This document shows positions 1 through 7,597 of a stretch of DNA of 64,000 nucleotides, piece by piece. The stretch is from a virus. Where the stretch lies: positions 62,001 through 126,000 of IMG/VR virus record IMGVR_UViG_3300035698_018653; one strand, written 5' to 3'. Each line of letters opens with the position of its first letter. Within the stretch, counting starts at the first letter, position 1. The position numbers and the translations under genes were made by a program. The notes below the pieces were generated by a model. It was given only the letters and a program-made list of their open reading frames with translations. It made no database searches and was not told the origin of the DNA.

Positions 1-26
1 AAGCGAAATAAGGAGTTTTCCTTACA

Positions 27-98
27 ATGAGCAATAAACTACTAGAAAGTACATATAATCGCTTAAACCGTCCTGTTTGGCGCTCAAAACAGCTATAA
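27..98 (+). CDS. Possible 23-residue leader peptide
   Basis: ATG follows AAGGAG (10-15) at a gap of 11 bases, longer than usual here, and the frame closes just before the Shine-Dalgarno of the next gene. The peptide is basic and has no recognisable motif. It may be a real small gene or simply leader sequence. Confidence 0.25.
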   Translation: MSNKLLESTYNRLNRPVWRSKQL

Positions 99-110
99 TA
101 AGGAGTTGAT

Positions 111-356
111 ATGTCTAAAGTGAAGGTATTTGTTACCTGTACTGTTCCGAAGTTAGGGGATATGGAAGTAAGTGAACGAATTTTAGTTAATAAAAAGGAT
201 GTTGAATTTTTTACTTTACAAAAGATATTAAGGGAAAAATACAAAGACAAAAGAACGGTAATTGGAATTGGAGTATATAATAAAGCAGGCGATAAACAAG
301 TGCCGCTTGAAGAAGTGAAGAAAATACAAAAGAAAAAGAAAGCATTAATATTATAA
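111..356 (+). CDS. Small unknown protein with KKKKALIL tail
   Basis: An 81-residue protein I do not recognise. The start is well supported: AAGGAG at 100-105 sits five bases before the ATG. The N-terminal part alternates beta-strand-like hydrophobic residues, and the end is strongly basic, closing with KKKKALIL. The same type of ending is found on unrelated proteins at 13594, 36440, 56514 and 59603. Its role is unknown; the tail is the only feature that links it to others. Confidence 0.8.
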   Translation: MSKVKVFVTCTVPKLGDMEVSERILVNKKDVEFFTLQKILREKYKDKRTVIGIGVYNKAGDKQVPLEEVKKIQKKKKALIL

Positions 357-415
357 ACAATTGAAACTATACAAAATCAGGAAAGTAGCATTTAAACTAA
401 ATAAGGGAGGTTGTA

Positions 416-651
416 ATGGCTAATAAAAAAGAAGCATCAATAAAGAGAGAAAAAATAACCTTAAGAGTATGTACTTTAGATTTAAACGATGATGAGTTTT
501 GGGGCCAACTTGTGAGCGTAGGGGCAAAATAGACTTTATATTTGACAATAAGAACCTCCAGCCACAATGGGGTGCATGTAATTCACCGGATACGTGTAAA
601 TATAGTGCATATAAAAAAGGAGTGTTAGTGTTACGGGTAGGGGAAGTATAA
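416..651 (+). pseudogene. Small gene split by an apparent frameshift
   Basis: A gene opens at ATG 416 after GGGAGG (406-411) and reads 38 codons to TAG at 530-532. From about 496 the -1 frame is open to TAA 649-651. It gives a plausible protein end with two cysteines in NSPDTCKYS and no start codon or Shine-Dalgarno of its own. The join falls at the run TTTTGGGG (497-504). I read this as one gene broken by an indel, a sequencing error, or less likely a programmed -1 shift. The product is not recognised. Confidence 0.45.
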
Positions 652-704
652 GTAAATTTACAATTATAATTGAGAAAAATGTTCTTAAAGATATAAGCTC
701 TTTG

Positions 705-1041
705 AAAATTTATGTGGGAGGCGCCGTACTATAGGTGAAAGTGATGAATTTGTCTATAGCACAACGCCCCCGAACTTGTGATTCGGGGTAGCAACTAAAC
801 CGTAACCTGTTCTGAATTTCTAAAAGTATAGTGGTAATCACCCACCAGGGGCTTTTAAAGCTATATGTTTTTTCAGCGACGTATTCCAACGTCATTATAC
901 ATATGGCCAGTTCAGTCATTGGCTACGATAAAGTAAGCGCCATTCAGTCAAGAGGTTTGTCAATAAATACTGCATGATTGGCCTCCTTTGCATTATTAGT
1001 ACGGTGACGGAAAGCGTCTGCGCCTCCCACATAAAAATTTT
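705..1041 (+). ncRNA. Large structured RNA closed by a long GC-rich stem
   Basis: Positions 711-724 (TATGTGGGAGGCGC) pair perfectly with 1020-1033. The helix continues outward through 705-710 with 1034-1041 across a two-base bulge. Inside are several further hairpins: 729-734 with 754-759; CCCCGAA 768-774 with TTCGGGG 782-788; GTGG 831-834 with CCAC 842-845; an arm near 862-905 capped by GACGT/ACGTC; GCCA/TGGC around 906-922; and GACG-GAAAG-CGTC near 1006-1018. No sense frame is open. I see no RNase P, tmRNA or group I intron core motifs. The AUG of the next gene is 24 bases after the closing stem. It may be a stand-alone RNA or a very large leader. Confidence 0.65.
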
Positions 1042-1064
1042 ATAAAAAAACAGGAGAAATTAAC

Positions 1065-1379
1065 ATGAAATTATCTAGAGAAGAAAATTATAAGAGATAT
1101 AAAAAGGTAACAATGTTAGCGAGAATAATTAGGTCTGGTAGAAAATTGAGTAAAGATAATTTAAAGTTTTACGACAAAGAAGTAGAAAGAATAAGAAAAC
1201 ATAGGGAAGAATCAGATAAGATTAAGTGGGAAAATTACGATAAAGACATAAAAGGGCTTTCAAAAAAGTTTAAAAGATTAGATAGGGCAATATCAAAAAA
1301 TGACGCATTAGAGTCTATAAAAATAATACGAGATATACTAGTGATCGATGTAGATTTTGGAGGTTTTTGTGAAAGATGA
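1065..1379 (+). CDS. Unknown charged helical protein
   Basis: 104 residues, very rich in Lys, Arg and Glu and probably all helical. ATG 1065 follows CAGGAG. It is the first gene downstream of the 705-1041 RNA and may be translated from the same transcript. No family is recognised. Confidence 0.7.
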   Translation: MKLSREENYKRYKKVTMLARIIRSGRKLSKDNLKFYDKEVERIRKHREESDKIKWENYDKDIKGLSKKFKRLDRAISKNDALESIKIIRDILVIDVDFGGFCER

Positions 1380-1434
1380 ACAGTTAGATAAAGCGATTAA
1401 TTAATATTATAAATAATACAAAGGAGCGTATTAA

Positions 1435-1623
1435 ATGAATCAAAACGACCTGATCAACATGAACAAAGAAATAATTTCTGTAATGAAGGATATGTTAACC
1501 TTTATAAATCATAGATCAAATTGCCAGATGGTTATGTATGCTGCATTCGAAGGTCAGAAGTGCGATTGTGGATATGACAATCTCATTAATCAATTAAAGA
1601 AATTGAAAAAGGAAGCCGAGTAA
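1435..1623 (+). CDS. Unknown small Cys-containing protein
   Basis: 62 residues with a possible metal site built from NHRSNC and KCDCG. It begins after AAGGAG and its stop overlaps the next start (TAATG), so the two genes are translationally coupled. Function unknown. Confidence 0.75.
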   Translation: MNQNDLINMNKEIISVMKDMLTFINHRSNCQMVMYAAFEGQKCDCGYDNLINQLKKLKKEAE

Positions 1624-2126
1624 TGAGCAGAACAAAATTTATTAAGATAGACTATACTTGCGATGTAGATGCACTAGGGCATAAAGAGTGTGATGAGAAA
1701 TTAGAAACCGCTTGTAATACCTCATCGAAGTGTGACAAGGAAGCGAAAGAGAAAGGGTGGTATCTGGGATATAAGTATACTGGGGGCGAAAGAGTGCCGG
1801 TGACGTTATGCCCTAAACATGCAAATTTAATTCATGTGCCCAAAAGAGTAAATAGAGAGGGAAATATATATCTTTATGAAGAGGGAGATTATCTTGCCAA
1901 GGTAAAGGTAATTGATGATCTAAGCAATAGAACATCTGACAATAACTTTTCTTTCTGTTTAAAGATTCTTGTTATCATAAGGCAAGTAAAAGATATGAGT
2001 CATTTGGGACCAGGAGATATGTTTAATGTAATAAAGAGAGTAAAAGACAGAAAGAGTTGGAAGCTTAAACCGATAAAAATATTTAGCAGAAGACAGAACC
2101 CGTCAAAGGAAGGTGCCATAATATGA
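1623..2126 (+). CDS. Unknown Cys-rich, possibly zinc-binding protein
   Basis: 167 residues. The first third has many Cys and a CPKHANL segment (Cys-x-x-His), which suggests a small zinc-binding fold; the rest is basic. It overlaps both neighbours by one to four bases. I know similar Cys-rich small proteins from phage early regions, but not this one. Confidence 0.75.
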   Translation: MSRTKFIKIDYTCDVDALGHKECDEKLETACNTSSKCDKEAKEKGWYLGYKYTGGERVPVTLCPKHANLIHVPKRVNREGNIYLYEEGDYLAKVKVIDDLSNRTSDNNFSFCLKILVIIRQVKDMSHLGPGDMFNVIKRVKDRKSWKLKPIKIFSRRQNPSKEGAII

Positions 2127-2515
2127 TAAAGGATATAATTTTTAATACGCTATATAATGAGCTTAGAGATATAGAGGCCAATAAAACATTATGTCTTTTG
2201 GCCTTAAAAGAAAAAGCTAAGTTAGCGGCAAAGAAAATAGAGATTGCTATTTGGAAGGAATTCTTTTCTGATAATATAGACGAAAGAATTAAAAGTCAGT
2301 TTGATGAATCATGGAGCTACCTTAACAAGCATAATGTACCCGCTCAAGTATTCTATCCGAAAGAGGGATATAAGAGTCTGACATTAAGGGAAAGGATTGA
2401 GTGGTTTATTATAACAGAAGGACTGGAAGAGCATCAGTTAGATATAAAAAACAAAAAAGACTTAAACAATTTAATTGATAAAGTAAGAAGCAAGATAAAG
2501 GAGAATGAAAAGTGA
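2123..2515 (+). CDS. Unknown helical protein
   Basis: 130 residues, mostly charged helices. It starts at ATG 2123 inside the end of the preceding gene and ends inside the next (GTGA overlap), so it is part of a coupled string from 1435 to 3362. No family recognised. Confidence 0.75.
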   Translation: MIKDIIFNTLYNELRDIEANKTLCLLALKEKAKLAAKKIEIAIWKEFFSDNIDERIKSQFDESWSYLNKHNVPAQVFYPKEGYKSLTLRERIEWFIITEGLEEHQLDIKNKKDLNNLIDKVRSKIKENEK

Positions 2516-2865
2516 AAATGGATTGGAAGAAAAGTGAAGCAGAGAATTATTTTGATATTTCTTTAGATGGTAGTTTTTGCCTAGCTGGAACAATTATTCT
2601 TAATAAAAAAGAAGTTGTAGAGATGATGAAAATCTGTAATTATATAATTAATGAAGAGCATAAAGGAACAAGAAATAAAATTGGAGAATGTTTTGGATTT
2701 AATGTAAGGGAGCTAATAGATGATGTTATTGAATATAAAGAAAATCAAAACGTAAAGGTAACAGGGCATATTGAATGTAAGTGTGGAAAATCACAATTTA
2801 TCGAAAGAACAATTTATAAATCAGAACAAGATATAAACGAAACAGAAATTTATTTGTATACGTAA
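2512..2865 (+). CDS. Unknown protein, long copy of a duplicated pair
   Basis: 117 residues. The GTG at 2512 is chosen because AAAGGAG (2497-2503) is eight bases upstream; ATG 2518 is the alternative. The N-terminal half matches the small gene at 2878 at WKKS, then DGSF, TIIL-K-V and ICN, in the same order and spacing. A C-terminal CKCG suggests a metal or disulphide site. The pair looks like a tandem duplication with one copy shortened. Confidence 0.75.
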   Translation: MKMDWKKSEAENYFDISLDGSFCLAGTIILNKKEVVEMMKICNYIINEEHKGTRNKIGECFGFNVRELIDDVIEYKENQNVKVTGHIECKCGKSQFIERTIYKSEQDINETEIYLYT

Positions 2866-2877
2866 GGAGAATGAGAA

Positions 2878-3045
2878 ATGGCTAAAAAAATAATGAGGTG
2901 GAAAAAGAGCGACTGGCCAAAACGCTTTGAAATAGCCCTTGAGGGTAGTTTTAATATAGTGCCTAGCACTATAATTCTTACAAAATTAGATGTAAAACTT
3001 TTAAGAAATATTTGTAATGAAATACTTAAAAAGGCAAACAAATGA
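2878..3045 (+). CDS. Short paralogue of the 2512 gene
   Basis: 55 residues, starting after AAGGAG (2864-2869). It keeps the core of the 2512 protein (WKKS, EGSF, TIIL-K-DV, ICNEIL) but lacks the C-terminal half with the CKCG motif. It ends in an ATGA overlap with the lipoprotein gene. Function unknown; may act with or against its longer neighbour. Confidence 0.65.
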   Translation: MAKKIMRWKKSDWPKRFEIALEGSFNIVPSTIILTKLDVKLLRNICNEILKKANK

Positions 3046-3362
3046 AAAAACTATTCTTAATATTTTTAGCCTGTATAATTTTTAATTGCGCTGCGATAAA
3101 CAATCAAAGGAGAACAACCTATATAAATACGCATCCAAATACCCCTGCTGTTTTTAAAGACGCAATTATCAGAGGGGCAATTAAAGTAGGTATGACCAGG
3201 AACGAAGTAAGGGCTGCATGGGGTAGCCCAAGTATAACCTCAAGTAACACCTGGATATACGGTGGCTGTTGCGAACTTGGCTGCACCTATGAGCATGTTT
3301 ATTTTAGAAACGGAAAAGTAATTGACTGGGAGTCAACCGATAGCGGAATATTTGTTGATTAA
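3042..3362 (+). CDS. BamE/SmpA-like lipoprotein
   Basis: 106 residues. The N terminus has two Lys, a hydrophobic stretch and Cys16, as in a lipoprotein signal, though Asn before the Cys is an imperfect lipobox. The mature part has the SmpA/OmlA/BamE pattern: GMTRNEVRAAWGSPS, a WIYGG strand and VYFRNGKVIDW. Family members sit on the inner leaflet of the outer membrane in diderm bacteria. In a phage, a lipoprotein made early could change the host envelope or block superinfection; that is inference. The gene shares ATGA with its upstream neighbour. Confidence 0.75.
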   Translation: MKKLFLIFLACIIFNCAAINNQRRTTYINTHPNTPAVFKDAIIRGAIKVGMTRNEVRAAWGSPSITSSNTWIYGGCCELGCTYEHVYFRNGKVIDWESTDSGIFVD

Positions 3363-3371
3363 GGAGATAAG

Positions 3372-3458
3372 ATGAAGAATAGATTTTATAATTTAAGTGA
3401 AAATAAAACGAAAGAAAAATATACCAAGATAGATGCCAATAAAGGAGCTAACAAATGA
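3372..3458 (+). CDS. Possible 28-residue peptide
   Basis: ATG 3372 follows AAGGAG (3361-3366) at a normal distance, and the stop overlaps the next ATG in ATGA fashion. That arrangement is typical of real genes here. The peptide is highly basic and unrecognised. Confidence 0.4.
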   Translation: MKNRFYNLSENKTKEKYTKIDANKGANK

Positions 3459-3958
3459 AAAAGAAAGCAAAAGCAAAGCCTAAGAAAAAGCAGATTGAAT
3501 ATCAGGTAGTAGATGCCGATGGTAATGGAAACGCATATGATACGCTGGAAGGACTGATAGAGGATATAGAGAAAGGTGATTTAGTGCCTATAGAGGAGTC
3601 GCATAGTAATAGTGCGACAATAACTAAGGTAGAGGTGCTAGAGCGCATTAGTATACGTGTACTAGACGAGATGCGCTATAAGGTGGAGATAATCGAAAGG
3701 AATAAACCGTGTAAAAGGAGAATAAAGATGGAGATAAAACAAACTAAAAAGATAGAGAAAGTATTTCAGCCATATTCTATTAAGATAGATATTGGTAGCG
3801 AACCGGAAAACGAACAGATAAATACATTAATGGATAGGGTAATGAGGCTTATTGGTAGCGGAGAGATAAATAGTTCAGATGATAGGGAAGATTTTATTAA
3901 CGACATAATAGAAATAACTAACTCTAATGCTACAGACGAATATAAAGCAGATGAATAA
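3455..3958 (+). CDS. Unknown two-part protein with internal start
   Basis: 167 residues. Residues 14-70 contain IEYQVVDADG, then a GDLVP turn and a VEVLERISIRV strand; the same order of motifs is in the second half of the 4366 protein. At residue 92 a strong AAAAGGAG (3713-3720) precedes an in-frame ATG (3728), so a 76-residue C-terminal product is probably also made. It looks like two genes joined after loss of a stop codon. Function unknown. Confidence 0.7.
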   Translation: MKKKAKAKPKKKQIEYQVVDADGNGNAYDTLEGLIEDIEKGDLVPIEESHSNSATITKVEVLERISIRVLDEMRYKVEIIERNKPCKRRIKMEIKQTKKIEKVFQPYSIKIDIGSEPENEQINTLMDRVMRLIGSGEINSSDDREDFINDIIEITNSNATDEYKADE

Positions 3959-3973
3959 AAGGAGAAATAACAA

Positions 3974-4348
3974 ATGAATATTAGATTAGACTTAAAACAG
4001 GATAAGGAATTGAGAAAGGAAATTAACGAAATAATTAAGGGGCAAGTCAAAGCAATTGCCAGGGAAGATGTAAAGGAAACGGTATTGGGAGAGATTAAAA
4101 GTCATGTAGATAATTTTTTAGCTTGTAATCCACATGAGATATTTGAAAGGATTATAGAAAAGACAATAATGAATATATTAGCAAAGGATTTTGGTATCAC
4201 TCAATGGGGTAGAAAGTATATTGCCCCTATTGTAAAGGAAAGGCTTGATTCTGTATTGACAGATGGACAAGTAATAAAATCGGTTAAGGAACAAGTTCAA
4301 GTAAAAATAAACAAGATGATAAAATCATTAAAGGATATAGGATTATAA
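3974..4348 (+). CDS. Unknown helical protein
   Basis: 124 residues starting after AAAGGAG (3958-3964). It is almost entirely helical, without Cys clusters or catalytic motifs. It lies between the two genes that share the IEYQ-type domain, so it may work with them. Confidence 0.75.
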   Translation: MNIRLDLKQDKELRKEINEIIKGQVKAIAREDVKETVLGEIKSHVDNFLACNPHEIFERIIEKTIMNILAKDFGITQWGRKYIAPIVKERLDSVLTDGQVIKSVKEQVQVKINKMIKSLKDIGL

Positions 4349-4365
4349 AAAGGAGAACTAAAACC

Positions 4366-4869
4366 ATGATTGCAATAGTATATGAGCATGGCAAAGCAAC
4401 TAATATATATTCATCTGTTGAATGTATAATGTCATACCTGGACAATAACCAATACAAGATAGTATTTAAGCATACGGAAGAACGATCAGATGTTGCAGTA
4501 GAGTTAAAGGAAGGATATTGTATTAGAGCGATTAATAAATTGAATAATGAAACGATAGAGATGATTAATTATATAGAGCAAGATGTTGCCTGGGAAAAAC
4601 TAGATGTACCAGAGCCAAAGGTAAAGATAACAGATGATAAAGTTGAGTATCAGATAATAGATCAGTCCGGCGCTCTATGTGTATTTGCTTCTCTTGCTAC
4701 ACTCAAGCACTCCATAGAGACGGGCAATATAAGCCCCTATGTTCTCTACAATAAAGCTGTCGTCACCTGTGTAGAGAAGCGAGAGGTGCTTACTATTGCT
4801 ATTAGAAAGAATACCGAAGTAACCGACAGATACACCGTTGATGTATTAGAACAAAAGATATATCCATAA
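4366..4869 (+). CDS. Unknown protein sharing a domain with the 3455 gene
   Basis: 167 residues. From about residue 98 it carries VEYQIIDQSG, a short helix, GNISPYV and then VEKREVLTIAIR, matching the order and spacing of the N-terminal domain of the 3455 protein. The first half is different. Last gene before a region of over 1 kb with no convincing gene. Confidence 0.75.
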   Translation: MIAIVYEHGKATNIYSSVECIMSYLDNNQYKIVFKHTEERSDVAVELKEGYCIRAINKLNNETIEMINYIEQDVAWEKLDVPEPKVKITDDKVEYQIIDQSGALCVFASLATLKHSIETGNISPYVLYNKAVVTCVEKREVLTIAIRKNTEVTDRYTVDVLEQKIYP

Positions 4870-4910
4870 TAACTGCCCAATAACACCTATAAATATTAGT
4901 TTATTAGCAT

Positions 4911-4972
4911 ATTCGAATAACCTATTATTATATTATAAGAATATTCTAATATTCGAATATTCGAATAACCTA
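4911..4972 (+). repeat. TTCGAA palindrome cluster with 14-base direct repeat
   Basis: ATTCGAATAACCTA occurs at 4911-4924 and again at 4959-4972. A third ATTCGAATA core directly precedes the second copy (4951-4959). The core TTCGAA is a palindrome, as expected for a dimeric protein binding site. It lies directly downstream of the 4366 gene in noncoding DNA. Confidence 0.6.
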
Positions 4973-5558
4973 ATACAGAATGAGAATTAACAGATTAATA
5001 ATCTCCCGTTTAAATAATTTGCCATATGTAAATAACAAACAAGGAAGTCTCTATATAATAAAAAGGAATAGTAATAGTAAATTAGATAACAAATAGTCAA
5101 GGAAAGATTAATAAGCAAGAGAGAAAGGATAACAAAGAGATAGCAAGGGAAAGGTGAGTGATAAGAATAAAAGGAAAAGAGTTAAGAGAGTTCAAAGGGA
5201 AAGGAAGTAGGAGAATACAATAAGGAAAAGTATTAGGTAGAGAATCAAGAGAGGAAAGCATATAGGAGCGATAAGGAGCGATGTATGATAGTGATAGGGT
5301 ATATAGAGCGGATAGGTATCCAGTGCATGAGAGTAGTATTAAATAAATAAAAGAATAAGTAAGAGAGTTAAGAGAAGATTTAAATAGCTGAGTAGTATTG
5401 GGATAGTAAGGAGCGGTATATGATAGGATATAAGGTGCAATGGTGGGATAGTACAGGGTGTATAGTAGAGTGTAGTATACTCTATGAACTCTTTATGCAC
5501 CCTTTGCCCTGATCGTCAAATGTTGCCTATCGAGACGCTAAAGAGACTATATGCTGAA

Positions 5559-5900
5559 ACTTACGGAGCGACATATGTAAGACACTATTGATAACAACGT
5601 CCCGCCCCCATAACTCTATATAGATATAGACACTTATAGTTACTTCGTATAATAGTTATTACGTAAACTTAGCAAGGTAAGAATGATGTAAGTTACTATT
5701 AATATATACACTTACGAGAGGTAAGGGACATTATTGAGACACACAAAGCAGTGCGCCGTCCGGTAAATATTACACATAAGAGGATTGAGAAACAAGTATT
5801 TAGGTAGAATCAAAAAACGCCGTAAGTCTAATAGAATGGATTTAAAACTTACAAAACTTACAAAAGTTACACGTCGTAAGTCCTTTATATATAAGTACTT
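5559..5900 (+). repeat. Dispersed CTTAC/GTAAG iteron-like repeats
   Basis: At least ten copies of ACTTAC, CTTAC or the complement GTAAG(T) lie in both orientations in about 340 bases. They include the close series ACTTAC, ACTTAC, then GTTAC and GTAAGT at about 5847-5880. A small open frame overlaps the end of the region, but the repeats explain its sequence better than coding does. The pattern resembles replication or operator iterons. Confidence 0.45.
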
Positions 5901-6079
5901 AGGGGGGGGGTACCAAAAACGGATAGGGGTATATCAATTTTATATCGATTACTCACCTTCTCCCTACAAACTATTTTGACATTCAAAACACTTTTCCGGG
6001 GTGTTGTTGATAAAAGGAACCCCAATAAAAGGAATCCCCACAACAAAACAAAAAAATGTATGCCAAACAAAACAACTCA

Positions 6080-6091
6080 TCGTATATTATA
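6080..6091 (+). promoter_or_regulatory. Promoter-like motif TCGTATATTATA, copy 1
   Basis: Exact copy of the 12-base element, 39 bases before ATG 6131, at the end of the gene-free region. It would drive the small-gene string from 6131. Exact copies recur at 9949 and 12323, and one-base variants at 47775 and 61431. Confidence 0.6.
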
Positions 6092-6130
6092 ATAAAGGAA
6101 GGAATAATCAATAACAAAAAGGAGTTAATT

Positions 6131-6301
6131 ATGAAAGCAATAATAGTAAAGGAAAATAAGTTTAATGATTTATTTGAAAGATTTAGAAATGAATTAGATT
6201 TAATAAAGCTGTCAAGAAAAGAAGATCCAAATTATGATATTGAAAGGGCAATAAACTATCATGTATGTAAATTAAAAACTAATCTAGTAAGTTCTGATTA
6301 A
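6131..6301 (+). CDS. Unknown small protein
   Basis: 56 residues. ATG 6131 is preferred over earlier starts because AAGGAG (6119-6124) sits six bases upstream and a promoter-like element precedes it. Helical and charged; no family recognised. Confidence 0.7.
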   Translation: MKAIIVKENKFNDLFERFRNELDLIKLSRKEDPNYDIERAINYHVCKLKTNLVSSD

Positions 6302-6406
6302 AGGAACCCATAATGAAACTAGACAAAACACAAATAGGAAAGAAGTAAAAATACGGAAAGATAAAGTATTTGAATATGCTAAAATTAGATAAAGGAGTTG
6401 AATGAT

Positions 6407-6673
6407 ATGATAAAAATAATAACTACCTTTAGGGCTATAAAAGTAATTTGTATCTTTAGAGATAAGCAAGATTGTATAGATGGCAACAATGTAAGGAGTG
6501 ATGGTTGTAATAAAAAATGCTGTGAAAAGAATTGCCCAATAATAAAGAATAGTGAAAAACTAGATAACCATACAGAAAAAATGATAGGTATAGGGCGTAC
6601 AACCGGAATAAAGAATTATTTAAAGGAGCTTAAAAATGTTAAAGGAAATCAAAGAAATAGTTTTAAGTCATAG
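6407..6673 (+). CDS. Unknown Cys-rich small protein
   Basis: 88 residues. ATG 6407 is nine bases after AAAGGAG (6391-6397); the upstream TTG directly abuts the Shine-Dalgarno and is unlikely. It carries a cysteine cluster (CNKKCCEKNCP) preceded by two more Cys, which suggests metal binding. It overlaps the next gene by 38 bases in another frame. Confidence 0.65.
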   Translation: MIKIITTFRAIKVICIFRDKQDCIDGNNVRSDGCNKKCCEKNCPIIKNSEKLDNHTEKMIGIGRTTGIKNYLKELKNVKGNQRNSFKS

Positions 6674-6938
6674 TAATTATAACGTAATGTATGATACGCT
6701 AATAGGTATAAACAATAATAGTAAATTTGGGGTATTAATTGCTTTAAATAATTTTAAGTTACCGGGAGAAGTAAAGAGCGAAATCTTAAATATAAAAGAA
6801 AGACAACTGATACCGATTATAATTGAATATAATATTATAGAGATTTTCTGTGATGACGAATCAAATACTTCTGTCTGGGCAGAACTGTATCCTGCAGAAG
6901 TAGAAATACTATTTGAAAACTGTAGCGTTATGATATAG
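6636..6938 (+). CDS. Unknown protein
   Basis: 100 residues, starting after AAAGGAG (6622-6628) inside the end of the preceding gene. It has mixed alpha/beta character and an acidic C-terminal half. No family recognised. Confidence 0.65.
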   Translation: MLKEIKEIVLSHSNYNVMYDTLIGINNNSKFGVLIALNNFKLPGEVKSEILNIKERQLIPIIIEYNIIEIFCDDESNTSVWAELYPAEVEILFENCSVMI

Positions 6939-6947
6939 GAAATAGTA

Positions 6948-7124
6948 ATGAAAATCAAACTAGAAAATCAAGCAAGGAGAGAAATTTTAAAATCTAAGAA
7001 TAAAGCCAGGCAAGCAATTGACTTGCTGGGCGGTATCATAGGGCATATAGCGCTGAATGATAAACTGACCTATACAGAATTTATAAGACACTACAGAGAC
7101 AAATGGTATGAGATAGTAGAATAA
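6948..7124 (+). CDS. Unknown small helical protein
   Basis: 58 residues, ATG 6948 to TAA 7124. The weak upstream AGGAAA is a poor Shine-Dalgarno, but the frame is open, basic at the N terminus and continues the gene string without gaps. It has a short hydrophobic helix with LLGGIIG. Function unknown. Confidence 0.55.
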   Translation: MKIKLENQARREILKSKNKARQAIDLLGGIIGHIALNDKLTYTEFIRHYRDKWYEIVE

Positions 7125-7144
7125 AAACAAAAGGAGCAAGTAAA

Positions 7145-7369
7145 ATGATAACCATATTTACCCGAGATGACCTAAAAGAAAATTGTAAAGATATTGCTAC
7201 ATCGGAAGTATGCACAGATCATTTAATGATTCATTGCCGAGAAACAATTAATGTATCTAGCCTTATAATTTTTATAAGCGAAGAAATAAAGATATTGAAA
7301 AATAGATACGGTAGTGGAAGCGGACGGGTATTTAGCTTAAATGAATTTATAATTAATTTATTGAAATAG
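7145..7369 (+). CDS. Unknown small protein
   Basis: 74 residues after AAAGGAG (7131-7137). It contains three Cys spread over the first half and a hydrophobic SSLIIFIS segment. No motif that I recognise. Confidence 0.7.
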   Translation: MITIFTRDDLKENCKDIATSEVCTDHLMIHCRETINVSSLIIFISEEIKILKNRYGSGSGRVFSLNEFIINLLK

Positions 7370-7380
7370 GGAGCCACTAA

Positions 7381-7587
7381 ATGAAAGAGCCAACCAAAAA
7401 GCAACACGATATTCTATATGAAGTTAATGAAAACTATTCCGTACAGATGATAAATAGTAATGAGAAGATAGATAAATATTGGGAGCTGGTAAGAATGGGG
7501 TATTTAAAAAATCTAGTGTCCTTGGGGCTGATGTATGATTGGAAATTTGTATTAAGCGAAGAGGGCGAAAAGTATATTAATCAATAG
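7381..7587 (+). CDS. Small protein, possibly winged-helix
   Basis: 68 residues. The pattern of an N-terminal QHDILYEV helix, a middle WELVRMGYLKNL helix and a C-terminal FVLSEEGEKYI ending resembles the winged-helix part of phage and archaeal DNA-binding proteins, where a 'lt..G..yi' ending is common. The assignment is tentative. Confidence 0.65.
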   Translation: MKEPTKKQHDILYEVNENYSVQMINSNEKIDKYWELVRMGYLKNLVSLGLMYDWKFVLSEEGEKYINQ

Positions 7588-7597
7588 GAGCTAACAA

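Larger units (their letters stand above)
4870..6079 (+). other. Gene-free region with repeats, possible origin
   Basis: I see no convincing gene here. It has three parts: a TTCGAA repeat cluster (4911-4972), a strongly purine-rich stretch (about 5041-5475), and a stretch with scattered CTTAC/GTAAG hexamers (about 5559-5900). It ends with a run of nine G (about 5903-5911) and two AAAAGGAA-CCCC direct copies near 6015-6040. A variant of the promoter-like motif, TCGTATAATAG, is at 5645. The mix of repeats and skew suits a replication origin or control region; no function is shown by sequence alone. Confidence 0.5.

Noticed and set aside
710-919. Antisense open frame of 69 codons
   Set aside because: It covers only part of the structured RNA, has no Shine-Dalgarno, and is the only candidate here on the minus strand; a shadow of the hairpins.
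705-1041. Group I intron, RNase P RNA or tmRNA
   Set aside because: I looked for the P7/G-site core, the GAGGAAAGUC box and a tRNA-like end; none is present, and the element does not split a gene.
5041-5475. Gene hidden by a recoded stop codon
   Set aside because: TAA and TGA also occur in all frames, and accepted genes elsewhere use TAG, TAA and TGA as stops.
5785-5979. 64-codon open frame from TTG
   Set aside because: No proper Shine-Dalgarno; its sequence is made of the CTTAC/GTAAG repeats and a G run, so noncoding is more likely.
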